Source: Marinobacterium_A aestuariivivens (GTDB lineage Bacteria; Pseudomonadota; Gammaproteobacteria; Pseudomonadales; Balneatricaceae). Taken from it: DNA of 64,000 bases. This document shows, in pieces, positions 1 to 9,904 of this stretch (the first letter of the stretch is position 1; each line of letters opens with the position of its first letter). The stretch lies in assembly GCF_042661465.1 (NCBI RefSeq), contig NZ_JBHSWE010000001.1, positions 1,798,001-1,862,000 of the forward strand, given 5' to 3'. The notes beneath the pieces were generated by a model. The model made no database searches, was not told the DNA's origin, and worked only from the letters and a program-made list of their open reading frames with translations. The position numbers and the translations under genes are program-made.

Positions 1-481
1 GCCAGCACCTCGACACCCTCGGGCAGACGGCTGACCTGGTCCTGGTGACTGACCACCAGATCGAGCTCTGGCTGAAACGGCTCCATCCAGGGTTTGCGCT
101 GGCCGACCTGGTTGAACGAAACGCCGACCCCCAACCACGCGACGAGTGCTCGACTTCGCCACCCAGCGCCTTCGCCATCAGCTGATGACCGAAACAGATG
201 CCGGCAAACTTTCTGCCCGCCGCATCAAGCCGGCGGATAAAGTTCTCGAGTTCGGCGACCCAGGGCAGGCCATCGAGCACGCCGTGCCGGCTGCCGGTGG
301 TGATATAGGCATCGCATTCGTCGAGCTCGGCCGGGTACTCGCCCCGACGCACGTCATAGACGGCAAACTCGAGTTTCGGGTCGGCCTTCAGCATCAGCTC
401 CCGCAGCATCTGCGGGTAATTGCCGAAGCGCGGCTGCAACTCCTCGAGTACATCGTCGCACTGCAGTATGCCGATCTTCAT
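1..481 (-). CDS. class I glutamine amidotransferase-like gamma-glutamyl hydrolase, partial
   Basis: Last gene of the minus-strand operon; its 3' end is cut by the window edge. The protein begins MKIGILQCDD and has the class I amidotransferase nucleophile elbow GICFGHQLM near residue 95, where Cys is the predicted nucleophile; the catalytic His would follow beyond the edge. An AAGGAG site precedes the ATG at 481. The frame breaks at the C run 128-132 (G run in the gene); restoring one base gives continuous coding (WGVGVSFNQVGQ) to the edge, so I read it as an error rather than a pseudogene. With the ligase and two dehydrogenases upstream, the likely role is hydrolysis of a gamma-glutamyl amide to glutamate plus amine or amino acid (inference). 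A stand-alone amidotransferase of other function cannot be excluded. Confidence 0.75.
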   Translation of the reverse strand, partial: MKIGILQCDDVLEELQPRFGNYPQMLRELMLKADPKLEFAVYDVRRGEYPAELDECDAYITTGSRHGVLDGLPWVAELENFIRRLDAAGRKFAGICFGHQLMAKALGGEVEHSSRGWGSAFRSTRSASANPGWSRFSQSSIWWSVTRTRSAVCPRVSRCW

Positions 482-503
482 CGCCTTCTCCTTTGTTGGC
501 TGC

Positions 504-1673
504 TTAGAGCTCGCCACGCAAGGCCCGGCCGCAAAGTGCCGTATACTGGGCCGCGCTGAATTGCACCGGATTGCCGCCGGCCGAGGGGTCCTCGGTGGCC
601 ATGCGGCCGATCGCCTCCAGCCGAGTGTCGTCGATGCCGATTTCCGCCAGGCTATGGGGAATTCCGACCTTGCGGCGCAGGTCCAGCACCCAGGCGAGGA
701 AGCCGTCGAAGCTGGCATCCTGCAAGCCAATATAGCGTGCGGCACGCTCGATCCGCCCGCCGATCACTTCGCGGTTGGCCTTCAGCACGTAGGGCATCAG
801 GATGGCGTTGAGCAGGCCGTGATGGGCATCGTAGAGCGCCCCCAGCGGGTGGGCCAGCGCGTGCATGGCGCCAAGGCCTTTCTGAAAGGCCGTCGCCCCC
901 ATCGTCGAGGCGACGAGCATCTGCATCCGCGCCTCGATATCCCGGCCGTCGGCCACGGCACGGGGCAGGTAATCATGCACCAGCCGGATGCCCTCGATGG
1001 CGATGCCTTCGGCCATCGGATGCCAGAACGGCGAGCACAGCGCCTCGAGATTGTGGGACAGCGCATCCATGCCGGTCGCGGCAGTGACCTTCGGCGGCAG
1101 GCCGACCGTCAACTCGGGATCGAGAATGACGATCGCCGGCAGCATCTTCGGATGGAAGATGATCTTCTTGACGTGGCGCGCCTCGTCGGTGATCACCGAA
1201 GCCCGCCCCACCTCGGAACCGGTACCCGCAGTGGTCGGCACCGCGACGATCGGCGCGATGCCGCTTTCGTCGGCCCGGGTCCAGTTGTCGCCGACGTCCT
1301 CGAAGTCCCAGAGGTCGCGACTCTGCCCCGCCATCAAGGCCACCGCCTTGGCGGCATCGAGGCCCGAGCCGCCACCGAAGGCAATGATGCCGTCGTGACC
1401 GCCGGCGCGGTAAGCCGCCAGGCCGTCGCGCACATTCTGTCCGGTCGGATTGCCCTTGATATTGCTGAACAGTCCGATGGCAAGGCCCGCATCGCGACAG
1501 CTCGCCAGCGCCTCCTCGACCATCGGCAAGCCCGCCAGCCCGGGATCGGTGACCAGCAGTGGCGCTGTCATGCCCAGCGCCCGGCAGCTGTCGGCCAGCT
1601 CGGCGATACGCCCTTCGCCCGCGCGGATGCTGTTGGGGTAGTTCCAGTTGCCCGTCAGGGTTTCGTAGCTCAT
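504..1673 (-). CDS. iron-containing alcohol dehydrogenase
   Basis: A 389-residue group III Fe-dependent alcohol dehydrogenase, full length for the family. It shows the nucleotide-binding motif GGGSGLDAAK (about residues 100-110), the PTTAGTGSEV loop, and metal-ligand regions GMDALSHNLEAL and HALAHPLGALYDAHHG. Start chosen at MSYETLTGNW (ATG at 1673). It lies 50 nt after the aldehyde dehydrogenase and 22 nt before the amidotransferase, so it is in one operon. In this context it probably oxidises the terminal alcohol of a gamma-glutamylated amino alcohol to the aldehyde used by the neighbouring dehydrogenase. Family assignment is firm; the substrate is inferred from neighbours only. Confidence 0.9.
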   Translation of the reverse strand: MSYETLTGNWNYPNSIRAGEGRIAELADSCRALGMTAPLLVTDPGLAGLPMVEEALASCRDAGLAIGLFSNIKGNPTGQNVRDGLAAYRAGGHDGIIAFGGGSGLDAAKAVALMAGQSRDLWDFEDVGDNWTRADESGIAPIVAVPTTAGTGSEVGRASVITDEARHVKKIIFHPKMLPAIVILDPELTVGLPPKVTAATGMDALSHNLEALCSPFWHPMAEGIAIEGIRLVHDYLPRAVADGRDIEARMQMLVASTMGATAFQKGLGAMHALAHPLGALYDAHHGLLNAILMPYVLKANREVIGGRIERAARYIGLQDASFDGFLAWVLDLRRKVGIPHSLAEIGIDDTRLEAIGRMATEDPSAGGNPVQFSAAQYTALCGRALRGEL

Positions 1674-1723
1674 CTTGTCAGTCTCGTTTCGGGGCAGCCG
1701 GCCCGAGGGTCGGCCGCCGGTCA

Positions 1724-3120
1724 TCAGGCTCGGATCTCGGTCTTGAGATGAAAGGACTTGGGCCGGGTCAGGTGTTCGAAGCCCAGCACCGACAGGGTGC
1801 AACCGCGGCCGGAATGCTTGACGCCGGTCCAGGCCAGGGCCGGATCCAGATAATCGCAACGGTTGATGAAGAAGGTGCCGGTCTCGATCTGCTCGCCGAT
1901 CGCCACGCCCGCGGCGACATCGCGGGTGAAGACCGAAGCGGTCAGGCCGAACGCGGAATCGTTCATCAGCCGGACCGCTTCCTCGTCCGAGGACACCTTC
2001 TGGATAGCCACCACCGGGCCGAAGGTCTCTTCGGTCATCACCCGCATGCCGTGATCGACCCCGGTCAGCACCGGGGCGCCAGGTAGGCACTGCCCGGCGC
2101 ATCGAGCGGAAACTCTGCCGGATCGATATGGGCGACGGCGCCGGCGGCCACTGCTTCGGCGATCTGGTCACGAATGAAGTCGGCGGCGCTGGCCCGGACC
2201 ACCGGCCCCAGGGTGGTTTCGGGATCGTCGGACCGACCCAGCCGGTACTCCCTGACCAGCGCCACCGCCTGGTCGACGAAGCGATCGTAAAGGGATTCGT
2301 GAACATAGATGCGCTCGATGCCGCAACAGGACTGGCCGGAGTTGAAGAAGGCACCGTCGATCGTGGTCGCGACCGCATGGTCGAGGTCGGCATCGGCACG
2401 GACGTAGGCCGGATCCTTGCCGCCGAGCTCGAGCCCGACGCCAATGAAGCGCCCGGCCGCCGCACGTTCAACCATCTCGCCGCCCGGCACGGAACCGGTA
2501 AAACAGACATGGTTGACGCGCGCGTCCCGTATCACCCCTTCGGTATCGGCATGGGCCAGGTGCAGGTACTGGAATACGCCCTCCGGTAGGCCGGCCGCCT
2601 GGAAGGCCTCGGCGAAGCGCTCGGCACAGAGCGGCGTCTGCGCCGAGTGTTTCAGCACCACGCTGTTGCCGGCCAGGATCGCCGGCACGATGGCATTCAC
2701 CGCCGTCATGTAGGGGAAGTTCCAGGGCGCGATGACGAATACCGTGCCCAGGGCTTCACGGCTGATATAGCGGCTGAAGCCCGGCTTTTGCGGCAGTTCG
2801 ATCGGTTTCAGCGCCTCGGCCGCGACCGAGATCATGTAGCGGGCCCGCTCCTCGACGCCGTTGATCTCGCCGGCGGCATAACGGATCGGGCGCCCCATCT
2901 GCCAGCACAGCTCGGCGGCGATCTCGACCCGGCGGGCGACGAAGGCGTCGACCATGCGACTGCAGATCTCGATGCGCTTTTCCAGCGGCGTGCGTTTCCA
3001 GGCCCGCTGCGCCTCGGCGGCACGGGCCAGGGTTGCCTCGATCTCGGCACCTGCGGCGTACTCGCGCACCACGTATTCGGAGCCGTCGATCGGGGACAGG
3101 GTGATCAGCTGGTTGCTCAT
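1724..3120 (-). CDS. NAD(P)-dependent aldehyde dehydrogenase (one apparent frameshift)
   Basis: About 465 residues after repair. Starts MSNQLITLSP (ATG 3120). Aldehyde dehydrogenase motifs: APWNFPY (cofactor/oxyanion region), FTGS, GLELGGKDPAYV with the general-base Glu, and FFNSGQSCCG with the catalytic Cys near residue 270; the C-terminal part carries MTEETFGPVV. The frame breaks at the G run 2073-2076 (CCCC in the gene, five expected); adding one C joins AYLAP to VLTGVDHGM. It is 14 nt downstream of the glutamine-synthetase-like gene. Predicted to oxidise the gamma-glutamylated aldehyde to the acid. Compared with PuuC-type enzymes it is on the short side. Confidence 0.88.
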
Positions 3121-3134
3121 ATCGGTACTCGTCC

Positions 3135-4514
3135 TCAGATAATTTCGAAATATCGCTGCAGTTCCCAGTCGGTGATGTGCTTGCGGAACTCCTGACACTC
3201 CCAGAGCCGGGTCGCGGCGTAATGCTCGACGAAGGCGGCGCCGAACAGCTCCTTCGCCACCTCGGAGCGGTGCAACTCCCGGGCGGCATCGGCCAGCGAC
3301 AACGGCAGCGACAGACTCTCCGGGTGTTCCTGAGCGTAGGCGTTGCCGATCACCTCGTCCTCGGGCTCGAGTTCGTTCTCGATACCCCAGAGCCCGGCTC
3401 CCAGCGCCGCCGCCAGTGCGATATAGGGATTGGCGTCGGCCGAGCCGAGGCGGAATTCGACCCGCTGCGACTTGTCCGAGCCCGGGATCACCCGCAGTGC
3501 CGTGGTACGGTTTTCCACCGCCCAGGTGGCATCGGTCGGTGCCCAGAAGCCCGGAATCAGGCGCGAATAGGCATTGACGGTCTGGGCCATCATCGCCAGC
3601 AGCTGCGGCATCAGCTTCTGCTGGCCGGCGATGAACTGGCGCTGCAGCCGGCTCATGTGTTTCGGCCCGTCGGGATCGAAGAAGGCGGAGCCCGAGCCGT
3701 CCCGATGGCGCAACGACATGTGGATATGGCCGGACTGACCGGGATAGTCGTTGGACCACTTCGCCATGAAGGTGGCCATCATCTCGTTGCGCTGGGCCCA
3801 GACCTTGACGAAGGTCTTGAACAGCGCCGCCTTGTCGGCGGCATTGGCCGCGCCGTCGACCATCAGTGCCGCCTCCAGCACGCCCGGACCGGTTTCGGTA
3901 TGCAGCCCCTCGATCGGAAAATCCATTCGTCGCGCCAGCTCCAGCAGTTCCTGGTAGAGCTCGGCATGGACGGAGTTGCGCAGCATCGAGTACCCGAAAA
4001 AGCCCGGCGTGATCGGCTTGAGATTGCGGTAGCCCTTCTCGCGCACCGAGTCCGGGGTCTCGTTGAACAGGAAAAATTCGTACTCGAAGGCCGCGTAGGC
4101 GTCGAAGCCCAGACCCTCGGCCCGTTGCAGCACCCGTTGCAGCACATTGCGCGGGCAGATGCTGGCCGCGGCGCCGTCGAACTCGCACAGGAACAGCAGC
4201 ATGTCCGGCTCGAACGGCACATCGCGACAGCTATGGGGCAGCACCCGTACCGGCGCATCGGGATAGGCCGTATGCCAGCCGGTGTACTTGACCCCGACGT
4301 TTTCGTACAGCTGGTCGTTGGAGTCCCAGCCCAGCACCACATCGCAGAATGCGAAGCCGCTTTCCAGCGCACTGAAAAACTTCTCCTTGCACATGTACTT
4401 GCCACGCATCACGCCATCGACATCGTACAGACCCACTTTGACGTCGCTCAGGCCGCGCTCTTCGACGATCTGCCGGGCATCGGCGATCGTCCTGACATCT
4501 CTGGGATTCATCAT
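3135..4514 (-). CDS. glutamine synthetase-like gamma-glutamyl amide ligase
   Basis: A 459-residue glutamine synthetase fold protein of the PuuA/GlnA-like group. It keeps the catalytic core: metal-binding AFEYEFFLF, HTETGPGVLEAAL, GQSGHIHMSL, the ATP-site region AVENRTTALRVIPG and RVEFRLGSADANPY. The N-terminal DVDGVMRGKYM stretch is typical of the gamma-glutamyl polyamine or amine synthetases rather than of nitrogen-assimilating GlnA. Two adjacent ATGs (4514 and 4511) could serve as start. It sits between a permease of the ethanolamine type and two dehydrogenases, and no classical glnA partners (ntrBC, glnK) are nearby. Best guess: ATP-dependent ligation of glutamate to the amino group of an imported amino alcohol such as ethanolamine. 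Substrate unproven. Confidence 0.85.
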   Translation of the reverse strand: MMNPRDVRTIADARQIVEERGLSDVKVGLYDVDGVMRGKYMCKEKFFSALESGFAFCDVVLGWDSNDQLYENVGVKYTGWHTAYPDAPVRVLPHSCRDVPFEPDMLLFLCEFDGAAASICPRNVLQRVLQRAEGLGFDAYAAFEYEFFLFNETPDSVREKGYRNLKPITPGFFGYSMLRNSVHAELYQELLELARRMDFPIEGLHTETGPGVLEAALMVDGAANAADKAALFKTFVKVWAQRNEMMATFMAKWSNDYPGQSGHIHMSLRHRDGSGSAFFDPDGPKHMSRLQRQFIAGQQKLMPQLLAMMAQTVNAYSRLIPGFWAPTDATWAVENRTTALRVIPGSDKSQRVEFRLGSADANPYIALAAALGAGLWGIENELEPEDEVIGNAYAQEHPESLSLPLSLADAARELHRSEVAKELFGAAFVEHYAATRLWECQEFRKHITDWELQRYFEII

Positions 4515-4603
4515 CGTTTCGTTCTCTCGGTTCGGGGGTGCTGTTCGCGCCCTCTAATTGTTGTCCCGGACAGAAGGGCGCGCCAGCGGCAAGCCCTCCG
4601 GTC

Positions 4604-6035
4604 TCAGCTCAGTTCCGCCTCGGCGGCCGCAATCGCTTCGAATTCCTCTTCCGGTGCCTGGGCCACCAGACGGTGGCGGCTGTAGAAGGCGAAGTAGGAC
4701 AGCATCACCGCGTAGAACACCGCGCTCCAGATCGCCGCTTCGGTGCTGACCAGGAAGGTCGAGGCGAAGGCCGCGATCGACAGCACCAGGGCGATGCCCG
4801 AGGTCAGGGTGCCGCCCGGCGTCCGGTACGGCCGCTCCAGATCCGGCTCCTTGCGGCGCAGGATGATGTGCGACAGCGTCATCAGCGCATAGGAGATGGT
4901 GGCGCCGAACACCGCCATGGTGATCATCAGGTCGCCCTCGCCGGTCAGCGACAGTCCGAAGCCGATCAACCCCGGCACGACCAGCGCCATCGTCGGCACC
5001 TTGTGGCGGCTGGTGACCGACAGCCAGCGCGGCAGATAGCCTGCCCGGGACAGCGCGAACACCTGGCGGGAATAGGCGTAGATGATCGAGAAGAAGGACG
5101 CGATCAGGCCGAACAGCCCCACCACGTTGACGAAGGTGGCGGCGCTCGAATCGGCGCCATATACCGCCTGCAGTGCCCCCACCAGCGGTGCGCCATGGTC
5201 CTTCATCAGGTCGGCGCCGGCGACGCCCGGCGCCGGAACAGCACCAGGGTGCCGAAGATCAGCAGCACCACCATCGCGGTGATGATGCCGCGCGGCATGT
5301 CGCGGGCCGGATCTTCGGCTTCCTCGGCCGCCAGCGGCACGCCCTCGACCGCCAGGAACAGCCACATCGCGAACGGCAGCGCCGCCCAGATACCCAGGTA
5401 CCCCTCGGGCAGGAAGCTGCTGGCGCCGGCCGCAGCGGTATTGACGCTGACGTCGAAAAGATTGTCGACGCTGAAATAGGGCAGCGTGCCGAATATGAAC
5501 ACCAGAATCGCCGCCACCGCCAGCGCCGTGATCGCCATCATGATCTTCAGCGCCTCGCCGGCCCCCAGAGATGAATGCCGACGAAAACGGCATAGAAGGC
5601 GGCATAGACGGCCGGGCCGTTGAGGCCGAACAGCTCGTTGACATAGCCGCCGATAAAGATCGCGATGGCGGCCGGCGCGATGGCGTACTCCAGCAGGATG
5701 GCGGTACCGGTGAGGTATCCGCCCCAGGGTCCCAGGGCGCGGCGGGCGAAGCTGTAGCCGCCGCCGGCGGTCGGCAACGACGCCGAGAGTTCCGCCAGCG
5801 TCAACACCTTGCAGCTGTACATCAGCGCCATCAGGATGGTGGCGATCAGCATGCCGCCGAAGCCGCCCTGGCCGAGGCCGAAGTTCCAGCCGGCGAAGTC
5901 ACCGGAAATAACGTAGGAAATCCCGAGACTGGCCAGCAATATCCAGCCGGCGGCGCCTTTCTTCAACTGACGCTTCTCGAGATAGTCGTGCGAGACGGAT
6001 TCGTATCCGACGCTCGCGGTGGTGGTATCGGTCAT
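4604..6035 (-). CDS. eat: APC-family permease, ethanolamine permease-like (two apparent frameshifts)
   Basis: First gene of the operon, preceded by GAGAGGAT before the ATG at 6035. The N-terminus (QLKKGAAGWILLASLGISYV, then SGDFAGWNFGLGQGGFGGML) closely follows the proton-coupled ethanolamine permease subgroup of the amino acid/polyamine/organocation family; multiple hydrophobic helices are visible. About 477 residues after repair. Frame breaks at the C run 5562-5566 (TGGGGG in the gene needs one more G, giving LWGAGEALKIM) and at GG 5235-5236 (giving LFPAPGVAGADLM). Inner-membrane uptake of ethanolamine or a related small amine is the predicted role and gives the substrate clue for the whole operon. 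The subgroup call is from recognition, not alignment. Confidence 0.8.
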
Positions 6036-6460
6036 TGTTGTTATCCTCTCCAGCCCTGTACCGGGCTGCCGTTGCTTCATTGTTATTGTGCGCATGCCGG
6101 CCAATCGGCCGGCGGGAAAGGTACGACCCCACTCTAGACCGACGACCGCCAATAGACCCAGACAGCTTCAGATACGCCGATAGGTTATTATCGAAAAAAT
6201 TAATACTATTCAGTTTTCCTTTTAATTTCAGTCTATTAACGAACAGGCAGGCAGCATTCGCTGACCCCTGAAGGGGCCGGGGCAGGGTCACGGAAGCAAG
6301 CCTTTGCAAGGCCGACATGCAGCGGCGGAACCCGGGAAGCTTTCTACGGGTCTTGAGGACAGGGGATAAGGCAGGGTGAGCAGGCGGCCGCGGGATACGG
6401 CAAGGCCCGCCACCGGTTGTGCGGAACGGGCAGCAGCGGCCCTAGCAGGCCTTCCCTGGC
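6036..6460. other. intergenic region upstream of the permease operon
   Basis: No gene seen. An AT-rich island at about 6181-6240 stands out against the GC-rich background and is the likely promoter area of the minus-strand operon. A short dyad, CGATA-N6-TATCG, lies at 6178-6193 and could be an operator. No regulator gene is adjacent. The rest (6241-6460) looks featureless. Confidence 0.4.
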
Positions 6461-6922
6461 CTAGAGGTCGTGCAGCGAGTTGAGTGTCTGGCTCAGCTTG
6501 CGCCTCTCCAGCGCTTCGAGATCCATCAGATCCTTCAGATAGTCGATCGCCTTGGGCGCGTCGATCTCCTTGCGCGCGCCCTCGAAAAGTTCGACCAGGT
6601 AGCCGTCGACCCGCAGACCGATATCGCAGACCTGATCGGCCGTGGGGCTCGGAAATTCGGCTTCCAGCGATGCCATATAGGATTTCGGAGGCTCTTCCAG
6701 GGTGTACTGGATATAGGTGCCGAGCACGCCGTCCGAGCCGGACTTGCGCAGGTTCGCAAGGCTGGTTTCCATCTGCTGCTCATGCTTGATCATGAAGTCC
6801 AGCAGTATCTGGGCCCGCTGATCTTCGCTGCGCTGCCTCAGCTGCCGGTACAGCGCTTCAGCGCCCCTGTGTGTGGCGATGGCATTGTCGACCACATCCC
6901 TAATGGTTTCGAAGCTCTTCAT
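6461..6922 (-). CDS. hypothetical small all-helical protein, possibly ferritin-like
   Basis: A 153-residue protein that I do not recognise by name. It is charged, predicted almost wholly helical, and has Glu/His-containing helices (FMIKHEQQMETSL, LKDLMDLEALERRKLSQ) reminiscent of a four-helix ferritin-like or rubrerythrin-like bundle, but a full diiron ligand set is not evident. No signal peptide or membrane segment. GGGGAGA precedes the ATG at 6922. It follows nuoN by 64 nt on the same strand; a TATAGT-like box and a weak hairpin lie in that gap, so it may have its own promoter rather than belong to the nuo operon. Confidence 0.7.
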   Translation of the reverse strand: MKSFETIRDVVDNAIATHRGAEALYRQLRQRSEDQRAQILLDFMIKHEQQMETSLANLRKSGSDGVLGTYIQYTLEEPPKSYMASLEAEFPSPTADQVCDIGLRVDGYLVELFEGARKEIDAPKAIDYLKDLMDLEALERRKLSQTLNSLHDL

Positions 6923-6986
6923 GCTTGTCTCCCCGAATAGTCTCCCGGTTCACCCGGAGTCTTTTAACTATAATCCGTTTTCCGCC

Positions 6987-8418
6987 CTACAACAGCGGCA
7001 GCCACTGCATCACCGGCAGCGGATAAATGCCCAGCAGCAGCAGCAGCAGTGTCAGCCCGTATACCAGCCAGAGGCCGCTGTGCGGGTCACCGCTGCCGGC
7101 CCCTGCGCCAGCAGCAACAGTATTATTCGCAAATAGTAGTAGAGCCCGATGGCGCTGCCGACAATCAGGGCCCCAAGCAACCACCAGAGTTCGGCCCGGA
7201 CACCGGCGGCAAAGATGTAGAACTTGCCGATAAAGCCCACGGTCAGCGGAATTCCGGCCAGGGACAGCAGAATCAGGATGAAACTGCCGCCGAGCCAGGG
7301 CGCCCGCCACATCAGGCCGCTGTAGGCTTCGAGGCGATAATCGGCCCGGCCGGCCCCGTCGGAGACGCAGGCGATCACCGCGAAGGCTCCCAGGGTGGTG
7401 AGGCTGTAGGCCAGTACATAGAAAGCGCCCGCCTGTAGCGGAAGCCCGCCATCGCTGCCGCCGACGGCCAGCAGTACCACCAGCAGGTAGCCCAGATGAG
7501 CGATCGACGAGTACGCGAGCAGCCGCTTGATATCGTTCTGGCGCAGTGCCAGCAGATTGCCGGCCAGCATCGACAGCACCGCCAGCACCGACAGCACCGC
7601 CACGACCCCTGCGAACTGCAACGCCCCGCTCTGGTGCAGGTAGCGCAGCAGCACCGCGACGAGGGCGCCCTTGGACAGGGTCGACACCAGTGCGGTAATG
7701 GGCGTCGGGGCCCCTGGTAGACATCGGGCGACCAGAGGTGAAAAGGTACCAGCGCCAGCTTGAAGGCGATGCCGATCAGCAGCAGCGCCAGCCCCGGCAA
7801 CAGCAGTGTCGCCTCGCCGGTCTCGCGCAGCGGTGCAAAGTCCAGCGTGCCGGACTGCAGATAAAGGCAGCCGATGCCGAACAGCAGGAAGCACGAGGCC
7901 ACCGCCGACAGCAGCAGATACTTGAGCCCCGCCTCGAGGCTGTCCGGCTGCGCGGGATCCCGGCCCGGTGCGGCGCCGCAGGGATAGGCCACCAGTGCGA
8001 AACTGGCGACGCTCATCAGTTCGAGACCGATGAAGAGTGCGGCAAAGTGACGCGCCGCGCTCAGCACCAGGGCGCCGAGCAGACAGACGGCCAGCAGCAC
8101 ATAACTTTCCTCCGCTCGCACCTGCTGCCCGTCGCGACCGAAATGGCGGGCGCTCATCAGCCCCAGGACCATCGCCACCAGGATGAACAGCGGGGCGAAA
8201 AAGCCGAAGAAACCGTCGATCCGCAGCAACGGCGTCACGTCGAGCCCCGGCTGGGGCAGAGCCCAGGGCAGCGACAGCAATGCCAGCAACAGCCCGAACT
8301 GATACCAGCCCAGCAACAGCTGCCGGTCACGGCAGAAGCCTGCCAGCAGCATCGCCACGACGGCGGTCAGCGCGACGAGGACCAGCGGCGACAGGGCCTG
8401 GAATTCAGCCATGTTCAT
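6987..8418 (-). CDS. nuoN: NADH-quinone oxidoreductase subunit N (two apparent frameshifts)
   Basis: Last gene of the complex I operon; antiporter-like membrane subunit in the proton-pumping arm. Start ATG 8418 overlaps the nuoM stop (ATGA). About 477 residues after repair, normal for NuoN. Characteristic stretches: FIGLELMSVASFALVAY, KLALVPFHLWSPDVYQG, and AYSSIAHLGYLLV with the conserved antiporter helix pattern. Frame breaks at the C runs 7711-7714 and 7100-7103 (each GGGG in the gene where five G are needed); repair gives VYQGAPTPITAL and AQGAGSGDPHSGLW and ends MQWLPLL. Confidence 0.93.
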
Positions 8419-9904
8419 TGCCTCGCCCTCCCCTCCGGCACCTCGACGACGATCACCGGCACTTCGAGTATCCGCGCCACCGGAAGACGCACCAGATCCA
8501 GAACAGGCTGCGGATGCAGTCCGAAAAAGAACAGCGCCAGCGCCAGCGCGGACAGCACGCCCCACTCGCGCAGCGAGCAGTCCGCCCGGGGCTCCAGCGC
8601 CGCCCGCTCCCCCAGAGACTGCGCTGCACCAGCAGCAGCGAGTAAAGGGCAGCACCGGCCAGCCCCAGGGCCGCCACCGCCGTCAGCGGCCAGTGACGCT
8701 GGAAGGCGCCGGCCAGAATCAGGAACTCGGCGACGAAGTTCGCCAGACCCGGCAATCCGAGGGACGCCAGCGCGAACAGCAGGGTGAAGCCCGACAGGCG
8801 CGGCAGCAGCGCCCAGAGGCCGCCGAGGCGGCGCAGGTCCCGGGTGTGCCAGCGCTCGTAGAGCATGCCGACGATGATGAAGAGTGCGGCGGTACTGAAA
8901 CCGTGGGCCAGCATCTGCATCACCGCCCCCTGCAGTGCCAGGCCGTTCAGCGCATAGATACCCAGCAGTACGAATCCCATATGGCTGACGCTGGTGTAGG
9001 CCACCAGCCGCTTCATGTCGTCCTGGGCGAAAGCCAGCTTGGCACCGTACAGCACGCCCAACGCGCCCAGCCCCATCGCCACCGGCGCAAAGCCGGCACT
9101 GGCTTCGGGAAACAGCGGCAGTGAAAAACGCAGCAGACCGTAGGCACCGGTTTTCAGCAGGATCGCCGCCAGCAGCACGCTGCCGGCGGTCGGGGCCTCG
9201 GTATGGGCATCGGGCAGCCAGGTATGCAGGGGCACTATCGGCAGCTTGACGGCAAAGGCGACGAAAAAGCCCAGCATCAGCCACCAGGCCAGCGCCGGGT
9301 CGAGCGACAGACGCAACAGCGCGTCCCGGTCGAAACTCAGTGTACCGGTCTGTTGCTGATGGCTGAACGCCAGGCCCAGGATCGCCACCAGCATCAGCAG
9401 GCTGCTGGCCTGGGTGAAGATAAAGAACTTGGTCGCGGCATAGCGGCGGTTGTCGTGTCCCCAGATCGCGATCAGCAGCACCATGGGTATCAGCATCAGC
9501 TCCCAGAACACGAAGAACAGGAACAGGTCGAGGGCGAGGAAGACCCCGACGATGCCGGCCACCGACAGCAGCAGATTGACGTGAAAGAAGGCCACCCGTT
9601 CGCTGATCTCGCGCCAGGAGATCAGCACCGAAACCAGGGCGAGTGCGACGGTCAGCCAGAGCAACAGATAGCTGAGGCCATCCAGCGCCAGGTGCCAGCC
9701 GATGCCCAGCATCGGCAGCCATTCGGCCCGCTGCTGCAGCCACCAGTCGCCGCTCTCCTGTGGCCCGAGAAACAGCAGCACCAGGGCCTCCAGTGTCAGC
9801 ACCGCCAGGCTCAGCCAGCGGCTGCCGTGGCGCTGCCAGTGCTCGGCGGGCTGAGCCAGCAGGGCGCCGAGCAGCGGGATCACTATTAACCACAGCAGCA
9901 TCAT
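8415..9904 (-). CDS. nuoM: NADH-quinone oxidoreductase subunit M (one apparent frameshift)
   Basis: Antiporter-like proton-channel subunit of complex I, about 496 residues, many transmembrane helices. ATGA overlaps with nuoL before it and nuoN after it argue for translational coupling. Diagnostic residues: FFVFWELMLIPMVLLIAIWG with the conserved membrane Glu, KLPIVPLHTWLPDAHTEAP, and RLVAYTSVSHMGFV. Frame breaks at the C run 8609-8613 (TGGGGG in the gene, one G short); the corrected tail reads LWGERAALEPRADC and continues to GRARQ. The rest of the gene is intact. Confidence 0.94.

Noticed and set aside
420..1751. Long plus-strand open frames opposite the alcohol dehydrogenase (and similar long antisense frames elsewhere)
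   Set aside because: They mirror the third-position GC bias of real minus-strand genes, have no recognisable domains or ribosome sites, and overlap well-supported genes completely.
7100..7714. Programmed ribosomal frameshifting in nuoN and other genes
   Set aside because: Breaks occur in unrelated genes, mostly at plain G or C runs without slippery heptamers or downstream structures, and at several sites per gene; base-call error is simpler.
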